From Pseudoalteromonas shioyasakiensis (GTDB lineage: Bacteria; Pseudomonadota; Gammaproteobacteria; Enterobacterales; Alteromonadaceae): a stretch of 64,000 nt of DNA. The stretch is from assembly GCF_001550135.1 (NCBI RefSeq), contig NZ_LRUE01000023.1, forward strand, positions 84,990 through 148,989. The letters run 5' to 3'. How positions within the stretch are numbered: position 1 is the stretch's first letter; each line of letters starts with the position of its first letter. The notes beneath the pieces were generated by a model. It made no database searches. It was not told the origin of the DNA and saw nothing but the letters and a program-made list of their open reading frames with translations. Of this stretch, positions 52,303-61,667 are shown one piece after another. Position numbers and translations under genes: made by a program.

Positions 52303-53190
52303 ATGACTATTGCATCATTCAAACGCGCAATTTGCGCAACGGCCATTTCATCAAGTTTATTATTAACGGGCTGTGTTATTCATGTCTCTCCAAGTCAAAT
52401 CGCAGAACAAAAACAACAAGACTTAAGCGTGTCGGCTGTAAATATAAACGAGCTAAAAATCGATGCCGAAGCCGGTTCACTGATCATCAAAGGCGACAAT
52501 AACGCCACGGCTATCACTGTGAAGGCTAACATTTATGCGGCTAAAGGCGATGAGACTTATACGCTAACCCTCGAAAAGCACAGCGACACCGCAGAGCTTA
52601 TCAGCAAGCTCAATAATGGTAGCTTATCGTTTTACAGTGGTTCATCCCCTCATATTGATTTAATTGTCTCTGTGCCTAGCAACCTCAAACTAGATATTGA
52701 TGATGACTCAGGTGATATCGTGATACGTGCAATGCAAAACGATATCAGTATTGATGATGATTCAGGGTCAATTGTGATCGAAGGGGGTCGTAATATTAAT
52801 ATTGATGATGACTCGGGGGATATTCGCATTAGCAATGTCAGCGGAAATATCAGCATTGAAGACGATTCTGGCTCAATTATGATAGACCAAGGGCAAGGGC
52901 GTATTGATATTGAAGATGACTCTGGTGATATCCGCATCGAAAACAGCCAAGGCCCTGCACGTATTATTGATGAATCAGGTAGTATCAGCATTAAAACATT
53001 GGCTGGTGCGCTTACTATCGAAGATGGCTCTGGTGATATAGATGTAAGACAAATCAAAGGGCTGGTTACCATTACCGATGGCTCTGGCAGCATTTATGTG
53101 GATGACACACTCGGCCTAACTATTATTGAAGCGGGTTCAGGTGATTTAAGCATCGATAACATCAACGGCCCAGTAAAGTTGGACAAATAA
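52303..53190 (+). CDS. Acidic beta-solenoid lipoprotein with alternating repeats (DUF4097-like)
   Basis: A 295-residue lipoprotein (lipobox LLTGC, C24). Residues about 45-125 resemble the DUF4097 N-terminal part. Residues 130-290 hold nine repeats of 18 (once 17) residues, each with I-x-D/E-D/G-x-SG-D/S-I/L. The SG is at 136, 154, 171, 189, 207, 225, 243, 261 and 279. The residue after SG alternates strictly D, S, D, S, D, S, D, S, D. A parallel beta-helix is expected. Function unknown; an acidic, possibly cation-binding periplasmic or surface scaffold is inferred. Confidence 0.85.
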   Translation: MTIASFKRAICATAISSSLLLTGCVIHVSPSQIAEQKQQDLSVSAVNINELKIDAEAGSLIIKGDNNATAITVKANIYAAKGDETYTLTLEKHSDTAELISKLNNGSLSFYSGSSPHIDLIVSVPSNLKLDIDDDSGDIVIRAMQNDISIDDDSGSIVIEGGRNINIDDDSGDIRISNVSGNISIEDDSGSIMIDQGQGRIDIEDDSGDIRIENSQGPARIIDESGSISIKTLAGALTIEDGSGDIDVRQIKGLVTITDGSGSIYVDDTLGLTIIEAGSGDLSIDNINGPVKLDK

Positions 53191-53271
53191 CCGACAATTG
53201 CTTGATTTAGAACAATCCTATTAATGACAACAGCACCTACACTTTAATTAAGGCTAAAGTGAGGTGCTTAT

Positions 53272-53511
53272 ATGACTGAACAAACCATCATTCGAATCTT
53301 AAAAACCTTTATTATTTTAGGTATTTGCCTAATTATATTGGGGCACTCTTTATTAGCCGGCAATTACTTAAGTGATAGCATGGGTATACATGGCATTATG
53401 ATCAGCGCAGCGTGTATTGCTGTTGGTGTGCTATTCTCTTTGCCTACCAAAATTTATCTCACTATTTTACTGATGAAAATGGAAAGTGACCTCAAAGCAC
53501 AGAACAAATAA
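53272..53511 (+). CDS. Small two-helix membrane protein
   Basis: A 79-residue protein with two transmembrane segments (about 10-30 and 40-65) and charged ends. TGAGGTG lies upstream of the ATG. 81 bases after the solenoid lipoprotein gene on the same strand. No family recognised. Confidence 0.7.
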   Translation: MTEQTIIRILKTFIILGICLIILGHSLLAGNYLSDSMGIHGIMISAACIAVGVLFSLPTKIYLTILLMKMESDLKAQNK

Positions 53512-53513
53512 AG

Positions 53514-54056
53514 TTAATTACCACCTTGCTCCTTGAGCTGCTGCTCAAGTTGCTTGTTACGTTGCTCCATAAGCTGTTTTACTTGCTCAGCGTCTTGCAT
53601 CATCTTTTGTACATTTTTAGGGTCGTATACGCCAAGCGTTGAAGATGTTTCGTCAGTTTTAACGGTTGCTGGTTGCTCTTCATCAGCTTGAAATGTCTCT
53701 GCGGGTAACACTGTTATGTCGTTAGGATCTAAACTTACCGCAGTACTTACGTAATTAGGGTGAGGGGTATCAGCATAGTGCCACTGACCATGTTCATCTT
53801 GCCATTTATACACGACGACAGATGAATTTGCGTCTTTGCTCAAGCTCAACTTCTCAGTGAGCTTTTTTGCTTGGCTGGTAAGTGTATCGGCACTTTGCGA
53901 AGCAAAATCACTCACATCGCCACTTACTTTGTCTGAGTAACGCTCGAACATGCTCAGCTCTAGGTAAGGTTTACCGTCTGGCTTTTTAATGTAAAACAGC
54001 AGCGCAACACTGGTTAGTAGCAGCATAACGGCAAGATAACAAAAACGCTTAATCAT
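53514..54056 (-). CDS. DUF4124 domain protein with N-terminal membrane anchor
   Basis: A 180-residue protein with one N-terminal hydrophobic segment (about 7-23), a helical region, a DUF4124 motif (VVYKWQDEHGQWHYADTPHP, about 86-105) and a glutamine-rich coiled-coil tail. Twelve bases downstream of the solute-binding gene and likely cotranscribed. Function unknown. It is the second DUF4124 protein in the window. Confidence 0.78.
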   Translation of the reverse strand: MIKRFCYLAVMLLLTSVALLFYIKKPDGKPYLELSMFERYSDKVSGDVSDFASQSADTLTSQAKKLTEKLSLSKDANSSVVVYKWQDEHGQWHYADTPHPNYVSTAVSLDPNDITVLPAETFQADEEQPATVKTDETSSTLGVYDPKNVQKMMQDAEQVKQLMEQRNKQLEQQLKEQGGN

Positions 54057-54068
54057 TCGATTTACCGA

Positions 54069-54797
54069 TTATTGGTAGTTACTCTCAATCTTAGCAAATT
54101 CACCGGATGATTTAAGATTTTTCATAAATTCGTTAAATTGCTCGCTCATGCGCTTCCCTTTTTCATTGTAAGTAAACTGTAATTGCATCGGAGCCTTACC
54201 AACACTGTAATCACTCACCGTGAATTTTTTAAAAGCATTATTTTTTGAGGCATACCACTGTAGTGTGTTTTTTGCGATCACAGCAACACGTTGATTTTGC
54301 TGCATGTCGACTAAAGCCTTCAGCATATCTAGTTCTGAGTAAAAGTCCTCACGGTGCAATTTTCCAGATGCAAACAACGCTTCAAATTGCGGATAGGTGT
54401 AGCCAAAGCGGGCCATCAACACATAACCACCTAGCTCATCAATAGCTGGAATATGACAACCACTCGGCATCACTAAAATATCTTCTACAACAGCGATACT
54501 ATCACTCCAATAGTATTGCTTATTTCCGCGATACCATTGCTCAGACTCTAAGCGTACATCAACCTTGCCTTCATCAAGTAAATGCTGTGAACGCACCTCA
54601 GGTACCAGCATGTATTGAATATCATGATTATATTTCTCAGCAAAACGAATTAATAACTCATCAACAAGCCCTTTATGACTACTGTCAGCAAAATGATATG
54701 GCGGGTAATCCGTGTCATAAAGCGCAACCCTCAAAGTTTCTGCTCGCACTAAAGGCACAATTAAAAACAACAATAAAAAAACAACAGCACGACTCAT
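54069..54797 (-). CDS. Periplasmic solute-binding-like protein (SBP family 3)
   Basis: A 242-residue exported protein; signal peptide ends VPLVRA. The start 'ETLRVALYDTDYPPYHF' and 'GLVDELLIRFAEKY' are typical of amino-acid-binding family-3 proteins. No ABC transporter permease or ATPase lies nearby, so it may serve as a sensor-type or orphan binding protein. GAGAG precedes the ATG. Confidence 0.8.
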   Translation of the reverse strand: MSRAVVFLLLFLIVPLVRAETLRVALYDTDYPPYHFADSSHKGLVDELLIRFAEKYNHDIQYMLVPEVRSQHLLDEGKVDVRLESEQWYRGNKQYYWSDSIAVVEDILVMPSGCHIPAIDELGGYVLMARFGYTYPQFEALFASGKLHREDFYSELDMLKALVDMQQNQRVAVIAKNTLQWYASKNNAFKKFTVSDYSVGKAPMQLQFTYNEKGKRMSEQFNEFMKNLKSSGEFAKIESNYQ

Positions 54798-54843
54798 AAT
54801 TTTCTCTCATAAAATTGAGCCAGGGATTGTATATAAATAGCAC

Positions 54844-54872
54844 AAAAAAAGCGCAACCTAGGTTGCGCTTTA
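54844..54872 (-). terminator. Terminator of the cysJIH operon
   Basis: AAAGCGCAACC (54848-54858) pairs with GGTTGCGCTTT (54861-54871); on the minus strand it ends in TTTTTTT. It lies just after the cysH stop. Confidence 0.92.
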
Positions 54873-54897
54873 CGAAAATTCTGATAGGAATTTAGGA

Positions 54898-55638
54898 TTA
54901 GATACCATCACCATCGATATGTAAGCCACATTCACGGTTTAAACCAAAGAAACGTGTCTCTTCTTCTGTCATGCCCGGTTCAAGTTTACGGGTTGTATGA
55001 ACATCGCCCATCGACACATAACCTTGCTCCCAAAGTGGGTGATAAGGTAAATCATGTTTAGTTAGATACTGATAGATGTCACGGTTGTTCCACTCAATAA
55101 GCGGATACACTTTCACAGTCCCTCGGCTGATTTCAACAATTTGCTTATCAGCTCGGCTAGATGACTGATCGCGACGCAAGCCACTAAACCAAGTACCTGC
55201 ACCCAGCTCGTTTAAGGCACGAGTCATTGGCTCAACTTTATTCAGTTGATTGTACTGCTTAATGCCTTCTTCACCTTGCTCCCAAAGCTTACCAAACTTC
55301 GCTTCTTGCCACGCAGGGCTAAGCTCAGCTTTATAAACTTTAAGATTAAGCGATAGTCGCTCCGTCATTTGCTCGATGAACTGATAGGTTTCAGGGAACA
55401 AATAACCAGTGTCAGTCAGTACCACAGGAATATCTGGCTGCTGCGATGTTACTAAGTGCAACATCACCGCCGCTTGAATACCAAAGCTCGACGACAAAAA
55501 GTGTGTGCTTGGTAAGTTTTCAAGTGCCCATGCAACACGCTCTTCTGCGCTTTTATCAGCCAGAAGACCATTTATATCAGCCAACATAGCTGTTTGGTCT
55601 TCTTTGCTCATCGTTAAGATGTTTTTAAATTCACTCAT
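54898..55638 (-). CDS. cysH: Phosphoadenylyl-sulfate reductase
   Basis: Reduces PAPS to sulfite with thioredoxin or glutaredoxin. The 246 residues, SSSFGIQAAVMLHL, TDTGYLFPETY, LRRDQSSSRA and the catalytic cysteine in NRECGLHIDGDGI define the class. The extra CC pairs of iron-sulfur APS reductases are absent, so PAPS is the expected substrate. A TTG at 55650 opens the frame; the ATG at 55638 with GGAA is the likely start. Last gene of cysJIH. Confidence 0.95.
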   Translation of the reverse strand: MSEFKNILTMSKEDQTAMLADINGLLADKSAEERVAWALENLPSTHFLSSSFGIQAAVMLHLVTSQQPDIPVVLTDTGYLFPETYQFIEQMTERLSLNLKVYKAELSPAWQEAKFGKLWEQGEEGIKQYNQLNKVEPMTRALNELGAGTWFSGLRRDQSSSRADKQIVEISRGTVKVYPLIEWNNRDIYQYLTKHDLPYHPLWEQGYVSMGDVHTTRKLEPGMTEEETRFFGLNRECGLHIDGDGI

Positions 55639-55676
55639 GGTTAATTCCAAACCTTAAAGCGGTATCGCTTATAAAA

Positions 55677-57374
55677 TTATGCGTGAAAATCGGTTACTGA
55701 AACTTTAACTTCAGCAACAATGCCTTTGCGAATTACAAAATCACCAAAACACTCGCCTTCATTACGCTCACTTGCCCATTGGCCAATTAGCTTATCGAAT
55801 GCGTCTAGGTATACGTCTTCGCCAACATTTTCTAAATACAGTTTTGGAATACGCGTGCCTTCACGGTTACCACCTAAGTACACGTTGTATTTTCCTGGAC
55901 CTTTACCAACCAGACCCGCTTCTGCCAACATTGCGCGGCCACAGCCATTCGGACAACCCACAACACGCATAATGATGTTGTCATCGCTGATGCCGTGCTT
56001 AGCTAATAACGCTTCAGTTTTCTCAATTAAGCTTGGTAAATAACGCTCAGCTTCAGCCATCGCTAACGGACACGTTGGTAATGCCACACACGCCATTGAG
56101 TTTTTACGCTGCTCTGTATGGCTGTCATCAATCAGGCCATGGTTGCGAGCAATCTCTTCGATTACCGCTTTTTGATCAGCCGGAACACCTGCGATGATCA
56201 AGTTTTGGTTTGCTGTCATGCGGAAGTCACCTTGGTGAATTTCAGCAATTTTACGGCAGCCTGTTTTAAGTGGTTGATTTGGGTAATCTAAAATACGACC
56301 ACTTTGGATAAACAACGTTAAGTGGTGCTTACCATCAATACCTTCAACCCAACCGATACGGTCACCACGGTGAGTGAACTCATACGGGCGGCTCTGTTCA
56401 AATTGAACACCGGCACGTTTTTCAACTTCAGCTTTAAATACATCAGAACCTACACGGTCAAGTGTGTATTTAGTTTTTGCATTTTTACGATTTGAGCGGT
56501 TACCCCAATCACGCTGTACAGACACCACGTGCTCAGCAATTTTTAACGTGTGCTCAAGTGGAATGAAACCAAAGTCATCTGCTTTACGAGGATACGTTGC
56601 GGTATCACCGTGAGTCATCGCAAGACCACCACCTACTAACACGTTAAAGCCAACTAACTTGCCGTTTTCTGCAATTGCTACAAAGTTTAAGTCGTTCGCA
56701 TGCACATCCACTTCATTGTTCGGTGGAATTGTCACTGTGGTTTTAAACTTACGTGGTAAGTAAGTTGAACCTAAGATTGGCTCTTCAGTGGTTTCACTCT
56801 TTTCGCCATTTAACCAAATTTCAGCATATGCTTTAGTTTTTGGTAGTAGGTGCTCAGAGATCTTCGCAGCCCACTCGTAAGCTTCTTGGTGAAGCTCAGA
56901 TTCAACAGGGTTCGTTGTACATAATACGTTTCGGTTTACGTCGCCCGCCGTTGCAATTGAATCAATGCCCACGCTATTAAGCATTTGGTGCATGCCTTTA
57001 ATATTTGGCTTAAGCACACCATGGAACTGGAAAGTTTGACGCGTGGTTAAACGAATACTGCCATAGCTGGTTTTTTCTTCAGCAAACTTATCAATTGCTA
57101 ACCATTGCTCTGGCTTGATGATACCGCCAGGCATACGAGCACGTAACATTACGTTATGTAACGGCTCTAATTTTTGTTTAGCGCGCTCAGGGCGAATATC
57201 ACGGTCATCTTGCTGGTACATGCCGTGGAAACGGATCAGTTGGAAGTTATCAGCAGTGAAACCACCGGTGATCTCGTCTTTTAAATCTTGCTCAATTGTG
57301 CCACGTAAAAAGTTACTTTCTCTTTTCAAACGCTCGTTATCAGAAAGCTTTACGTTTTTGTCTTGTTCGCTCAT
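55677..57374 (-). CDS. cysI: Sulfite reductase (NADPH) hemoprotein beta subunit
   Basis: Reduces sulfite to sulfide on siroheme coupled to a [4Fe-4S] cluster. The 565 residues have the CysI length. Cluster and siroheme cysteines are in the paired motifs ALPTCPLAMAEAERYLP and VGCPNGCGRAMLAE. The frame lies 38 bases from cysH and 48 bases from cysJ, consistent with one operon. Confidence 0.96.
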   Translation of the reverse strand: MSEQDKNVKLSDNERLKRESNFLRGTIEQDLKDEITGGFTADNFQLIRFHGMYQQDDRDIRPERAKQKLEPLHNVMLRARMPGGIIKPEQWLAIDKFAEEKTSYGSIRLTTRQTFQFHGVLKPNIKGMHQMLNSVGIDSIATAGDVNRNVLCTTNPVESELHQEAYEWAAKISEHLLPKTKAYAEIWLNGEKSETTEEPILGSTYLPRKFKTTVTIPPNNEVDVHANDLNFVAIAENGKLVGFNVLVGGGLAMTHGDTATYPRKADDFGFIPLEHTLKIAEHVVSVQRDWGNRSNRKNAKTKYTLDRVGSDVFKAEVEKRAGVQFEQSRPYEFTHRGDRIGWVEGIDGKHHLTLFIQSGRILDYPNQPLKTGCRKIAEIHQGDFRMTANQNLIIAGVPADQKAVIEEIARNHGLIDDSHTEQRKNSMACVALPTCPLAMAEAERYLPSLIEKTEALLAKHGISDDNIIMRVVGCPNGCGRAMLAEAGLVGKGPGKYNVYLGGNREGTRIPKLYLENVGEDVYLDAFDKLIGQWASERNEGECFGDFVIRKGIVAEVKVSVTDFHA

Positions 57375-57422
57375 GGTATTTCCTAAATTTGTTACAGTGA
57401 CGGCTGTTAGCTTTAAACGTGA

Positions 57423-59237
57423 TTAGTACACGTCTTTCTGATAGCGGTTTGCGCTACGTAAATCTTTTAAATATTGCTCAGCTTGTTCATCATCTTTGCC
57501 GCTATTTTCTTTGATAATGTCGACAAGCGCCTGATGAACATCTTTCGCCATACGGTTTGCATCACCACAGATATAGAAATGAGCACCCGCTTCTAACCAA
57601 GCAAATACTTCTTGGCTGTTTTTGCGAAGTTTGTCTTGAACATATACTTTTTCCGCTTGGTCACGGCTAAACGCCACATCCACTTTTGTCAGTAAACCTG
57701 ACTTCAAGTAACCTTGAATTTCTACTTGATATAAAAAGTCTTGAGTAAAGTGTGGGTTACCAAAGAATAACCAGTTTTTACCACTTGCTTCACGAGCATC
57801 ACGCTCTTGTAAAAACGCACGGAATGGTGCAATACCCGTACCCGGACCTACCATGATAATTGGCGTTTCATCATTAGCCGGTAAACGGAAATTATCGTTA
57901 TGCTCGCTAAATACTTTTACTTTGCAGCCTTCTTCAGCACGACGTGCTAAATAGCCAGAACAACCCCCTAAATGCTCGCTACCGAATGCATCAAACTCAA
58001 CCAGACCCACAGTTAAGTGAACTTCTTCTTCAACTTCAGCTTGGCTAGATGCAATCGAATATAAACGAGCTTGTAGCTTACGTAAGCAGTCTACTAAGGT
58101 TTGTGCTTCAAGCTGAGCTGGGTTTTGACGAATAATATCGAAGATTTGGCGAGGTTCGATGTACTCACGCATTGCCGCTTTATCTTCAACTAACTTTAAT
58201 AAATCAGGGTTGCCAGTTGCTGTTGCGTATTTTTCAACAAAGCCTGGGTATGACTGAGTTAATTCTAATTTTTCGATTAATGCATCACGAACACTTAGTT
58301 CTTCGTCGCCAAGTTTAACCGTGCTAGATGCATCGATTTGTGTAAGCGTAAGTACTTCATCAACAAGCGCTTCGTCATTTAAGAAGTAAACGCCTAGCGA
58401 ATCACCAGGTGTATAGGTAATGTCTGAACCTTCTAATGAGATTTCAACATGACGCACATCTTTGGTTGAATCACGACCGGTAATTTTTTGCACAACACTT
58501 AGTTCTGCAGCAAATGGGTTTTGCTTGGTGTATTGGCTTGCTGCTGGTGCCGCTGCACCAAATGGCATGGCTACAACTTGACCACCGCTTGCTTGTTGCT
58601 GCGCTTTAAGATCAGGCTCAAACGCATCAAGTGCACCATCAATCCACTTAGCTGCTTCATCATCGTAATCTACATCTAGGTCAGCACGCTGGAAAATAGT
58701 TTCTGCGCCAAGCTTGTTAAAACGCTCTTCAAAATCTTTTGCTGTTTGGCAGAAGAACTCGTAGCTTGAATCACCTAAGCCAATCACAGCCACTTTAACA
58801 CCATCTAGTTTAGGTGCTTTTTTAGTTGTTAAGAATTCATGAAGGCTTTCAGCGTCTTCTGGTGGCTCACCCTCACCGTAGGTTGAAACAACAACCGTGA
58901 TAAACTTTTCTTTTTTCAGGGCTGTTGGTTTGTAGTCAGCCATGTTTACTAGCTTAACAGTTAGACCGCGCGACTCTGCCTGCTCTTTTAACTTGCTCGC
59001 CACGCCTTTTGCGTTACCCGTTTGCGAGCCGTATAAAATAGTTAGCGGCGGTGCATCACCTGCAGCTGGAGTGGCAGCAACACCACCGGTTAATGCACCT
59101 GCGTTGGCATTCGCAGCTAAGTAACCACTTACCCACGCTTGCTGAATTGGATTAAGTTCAGCCACTAAGCCTTGCAGCTTCTGTACTTGCTCTTGCGATA
59201 GCGGGCTCGCCGCTGCATTTAGTTGACTTAACAACAT
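57423..59237 (-). CDS. cysJ: Sulfite reductase (NADPH) flavoprotein alpha subunit
   Basis: Transfers electrons from NADPH via FAD and FMN to CysI. The 604 residues contain a flavodoxin domain (about 65-215; YGSQTGNAKGVA, YGEGEPPEDAESLH), an FAD domain (about 235-450; RLYSIASS, GGCSGYLA) and an NADPH domain (GPGTGIAPFRAFL, and the C-terminal RYQKDVY). First gene of cysJIH. CysB control is expected but I found no reliable site. Confidence 0.96.
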   Translation of the reverse strand: MLLSQLNAAASPLSQEQVQKLQGLVAELNPIQQAWVSGYLAANANAGALTGGVAATPAAGDAPPLTILYGSQTGNAKGVASKLKEQAESRGLTVKLVNMADYKPTALKKEKFITVVVSTYGEGEPPEDAESLHEFLTTKKAPKLDGVKVAVIGLGDSSYEFFCQTAKDFEERFNKLGAETIFQRADLDVDYDDEAAKWIDGALDAFEPDLKAQQQASGGQVVAMPFGAAAPAASQYTKQNPFAAELSVVQKITGRDSTKDVRHVEISLEGSDITYTPGDSLGVYFLNDEALVDEVLTLTQIDASSTVKLGDEELSVRDALIEKLELTQSYPGFVEKYATATGNPDLLKLVEDKAAMREYIEPRQIFDIIRQNPAQLEAQTLVDCLRKLQARLYSIASSQAEVEEEVHLTVGLVEFDAFGSEHLGGCSGYLARRAEEGCKVKVFSEHNDNFRLPANDETPIIMVGPGTGIAPFRAFLQERDAREASGKNWLFFGNPHFTQDFLYQVEIQGYLKSGLLTKVDVAFSRDQAEKVYVQDKLRKNSQEVFAWLEAGAHFYICGDANRMAKDVHQALVDIIKENSGKDDEQAEQYLKDLRSANRYQKDVY

Positions 59238-59584
59238 GAATTTATTCCTCGTAACCCTGAAAAGTTAACTGCGAAACGAACTTGCTACTGTCATTTCGCG
59301 AACAATTTTTTCGACTTTAAAGACCCAATAGAAATGCTTTAAAGGTTTATCTGAGCGTGAAGAATAACGAGGTCTGAGACGATTAAAAAAGAATAGAATC
59401 TGCTTTGATATTCCATTTAGTTATTAATTTAGTATTTATCCAAAAAAAACATGTTAAAAGCAAAAATTCCCAAATAAGAAACTTTTATTAATTAACATTA
59501 TTGCAACATAAACCAATTAGCCTATACTCGCTGTGTTCATTTTGAGAACAGCAAAAACTATTAAAATATAAAAAGGAAAATACA
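59238..59584. other. Divergent promoter region cysJ / endonuclease I
   Basis: 347 bases without a gene. It holds the cysJ leader and the promoter of the endonuclease gene listed separately. No clear inverted repeat was seen. Confidence 0.5.
59501..59528 (+). promoter_or_regulatory. Sigma70 promoter of the endonuclease I gene
   Basis: TTGCAA (59501-59506) and TATACT (59523-59528) are spaced by 16 bases, about 55 bases before the ATG at 59585. Confidence 0.55.
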
Positions 59585-61225
59585 ATGTCACACGGGACAT
59601 GTAAAAAATATATGCTAGCCAGTAGCTTACTTTGTTTAGCAAGTTCAGCATTGGCAAATGTTAGTAACGCCGACTTCGAAAGCTGGTCAGCAAATACCCC
59701 TGCAAGCTGGAGCACTATTGATAGCGGTATTAGTCTTAGCGCTAATACTAATGTGGTTTACTCAGGTAATTACTCAGCACAAGTCGTGGTTAATACTGGC
59801 ACCCAAAGTAATACCGATTTACAACAATTAGTAGAGGTAGTGGCGGGTGAAAGTTATGAGTTTTCTGCTTGGGTTTACCATACAGAAGGTGGCGTAAAAG
59901 CTCGCTTAGTAGTTGATGGCTATCAAGGTTATTCTAACTCAGCATTAACCAATCAATGGCAACAAATCAGTTATCAGTACACAGCCTCTGCGACCACATC
60001 AATTAATGTTGGCCTGCGCTTTTACGATGTAACTGGTTTTGATGGCAGCGAAGTCGTTTATGTAGATAACTTTGCACCAAACACAGACTCAACTCCACCA
60101 CCTACGGGCAGCTGCGCCGATAACCAAGTGTCTTTAACCCTCACTACCGATAATTATGGGGAAGAAACCAGTTGGCAAATCACCAATAGCCAAGGTAGTG
60201 CAGTAGCATCAGGCGGCAGCTATGCAGCAAATACTCAATACAGTGAGCAAGCATGCTTAACTGATGGTGACTATACCTTTACTATTTTTGATAGCTATGG
60301 TGATGGCATATGCTGCTCTTACGGTAACGGTAGCTATAGCCTTTCGTTCGGTCAAACAGTACTTGCCAGTGGTGCAAGCTTCCAAAGCTCAGAAGCTACG
60401 CCGTTTAGTTTAGGTGATAGCTCAGGTGGCGGTGACGGAGGTGGTACAACACCAACAGAGCCAACTGGGTACTATGTTACAACCCAAGGCCTTAGTGGTT
60501 ATGCACTGAAAACAGAGCTATACAACATAATTAAAGGTCACAACTCGCAGGGCTATTCAGCAATTTGGAGTTTTTACGATATTGCTTCACGCGATAAGTA
60601 TTTTGAAAACGACAACTCTATTTTAGATCGTTATTCAGAAAACCCGGCAGGCCAAGACAGCTACAACTATGTTGCTGTAAGCGATCAATGTGGTACTTAC
60701 AACAGCGAAGCTGATTGCTACAACCGTGAGCATTCTTTCCCAAAAAGTTGGTTTGGTGGAACAGTTGAGCCAATGAATTCAGACGTACATCACATTTTTG
60801 CCACTGATGGTTATGTCAATTCAAAACGCAGTAATTACCCATTTGGTGAAGTAGCTAGTGCAAGCTATACCTCTAGTAACGGCAGTAAATTAGGCAGCGC
60901 TGCTAGCACATTAAATTACTCAGGAACAGTTTTTGAACCTATCGATGAGTTTAAAGGTGACTTTGCAAGAGCGTATTTCTATATGGCAACACGCTATGAA
61001 AACGTTATTGGCTCATGGCAAAACAACACAACCTACAGTAACGCTGTACTGAATGGTTCATCTAATCAGGTTTTTGAGAGCTGGGTCGTTGCTATGTTAT
61101 TAAAGTGGCATAACGAGGATCCCGTTAGCCAATTAGAGCTTGACCGTAACCAAGCCGCTTATGAACATCAAGGTAACCGCAACCCATTTGTGGATCACCC
61201 AGAATTTGTAGAAATGATTTGGTAA
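59585..61225 (+). CDS. Secreted multidomain endonuclease I
   Basis: A 546-residue exported nuclease. Signal peptide ends SSALA. A CBM-like jelly-roll domain (about 25-165), a second beta domain with FDSYGDGICCSYGNGSY (about 175-275), a glycine/threonine linker (about 278-292), and an endonuclease I (EndA/NucM) domain (about 295-546) follow. The catalytic histidine and metal site lie in YNREHSFPKSWFGG and SDVHHIFATDGYVNSKRSNY. The extra domains suggest binding to a polymer or cell surface while degrading extracellular DNA. AAGGAAA precedes the ATG; a strong terminator follows. Confidence 0.93.
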   Translation: MSHGTCKKYMLASSLLCLASSALANVSNADFESWSANTPASWSTIDSGISLSANTNVVYSGNYSAQVVVNTGTQSNTDLQQLVEVVAGESYEFSAWVYHTEGGVKARLVVDGYQGYSNSALTNQWQQISYQYTASATTSINVGLRFYDVTGFDGSEVVYVDNFAPNTDSTPPPTGSCADNQVSLTLTTDNYGEETSWQITNSQGSAVASGGSYAANTQYSEQACLTDGDYTFTIFDSYGDGICCSYGNGSYSLSFGQTVLASGASFQSSEATPFSLGDSSGGGDGGGTTPTEPTGYYVTTQGLSGYALKTELYNIIKGHNSQGYSAIWSFYDIASRDKYFENDNSILDRYSENPAGQDSYNYVAVSDQCGTYNSEADCYNREHSFPKSWFGGTVEPMNSDVHHIFATDGYVNSKRSNYPFGEVASASYTSSNGSKLGSAASTLNYSGTVFEPIDEFKGDFARAYFYMATRYENVIGSWQNNTTYSNAVLNGSSNQVFESWVVAMLLKWHNEDPVSQLELDRNQAAYEHQGNRNPFVDHPEFVEMIW

Positions 61226-61237
61226 CTTCGTTAAGCC

Positions 61238-61267
61238 AAGGCACTTAGTTTCGGCTAAGTGCCTTTT
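61238..61267 (+). terminator. Terminator of the endonuclease I gene
   Basis: AAGGCACTTAG (61238-61248) pairs with CTAAGTGCCTT (61255-61265), followed by TTT. Confidence 0.9.
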
Positions 61268-61285
61268 TATAAGATAAAACATGAC

Positions 61286-61612
61286 TTAAGCCTCATTAGG
61301 GTTTAACTGCTCAACAAGACGAATGTCATGTAACAAATGGTTATGCCTTACCGACAAAGTATTTTCTGCTGTTGGCTGTATTTTATAACCGAGTTGCTGT
61401 AAAACCAGTGTAAATAGGGCGGCATGTTGGTAATGCGTAGGATGCCCATTTAATTCAAACTCTTCGATTACGCTATTTGCATAACTAGAACTATTTTGTA
61501 ATGACTGCCAAATACGTGCTTGTACTTGAGAAATCTGTATCACTGACGTTTGATAACAATTGATTTGTAGGCTTAATAAATAGTTTTCTAGTGAGTTCAT
61601 AGCGATATCCAT
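61286..61612 (-). CDS. Small hypothetical protein
   Basis: A 108-residue protein, helical, with no signal peptide or membrane segment. Two in-frame ATGs are possible (61612 and 61600); neither has a strong ribosome site. No family recognised. It is downstream of the TonB-like gene on the same strand. Confidence 0.5.
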   Translation of the reverse strand: MDIAMNSLENYLLSLQINCYQTSVIQISQVQARIWQSLQNSSSYANSVIEEFELNGHPTHYQHAALFTLVLQQLGYKIQPTAENTLSVRHNHLLHDIRLVEQLNPNEA

Positions 61613-61667
61613 TACAAAAAACGCTACTTTAAAAGCTCAAGTTAAGTTGAGGTAAAGTATTTTGTTA

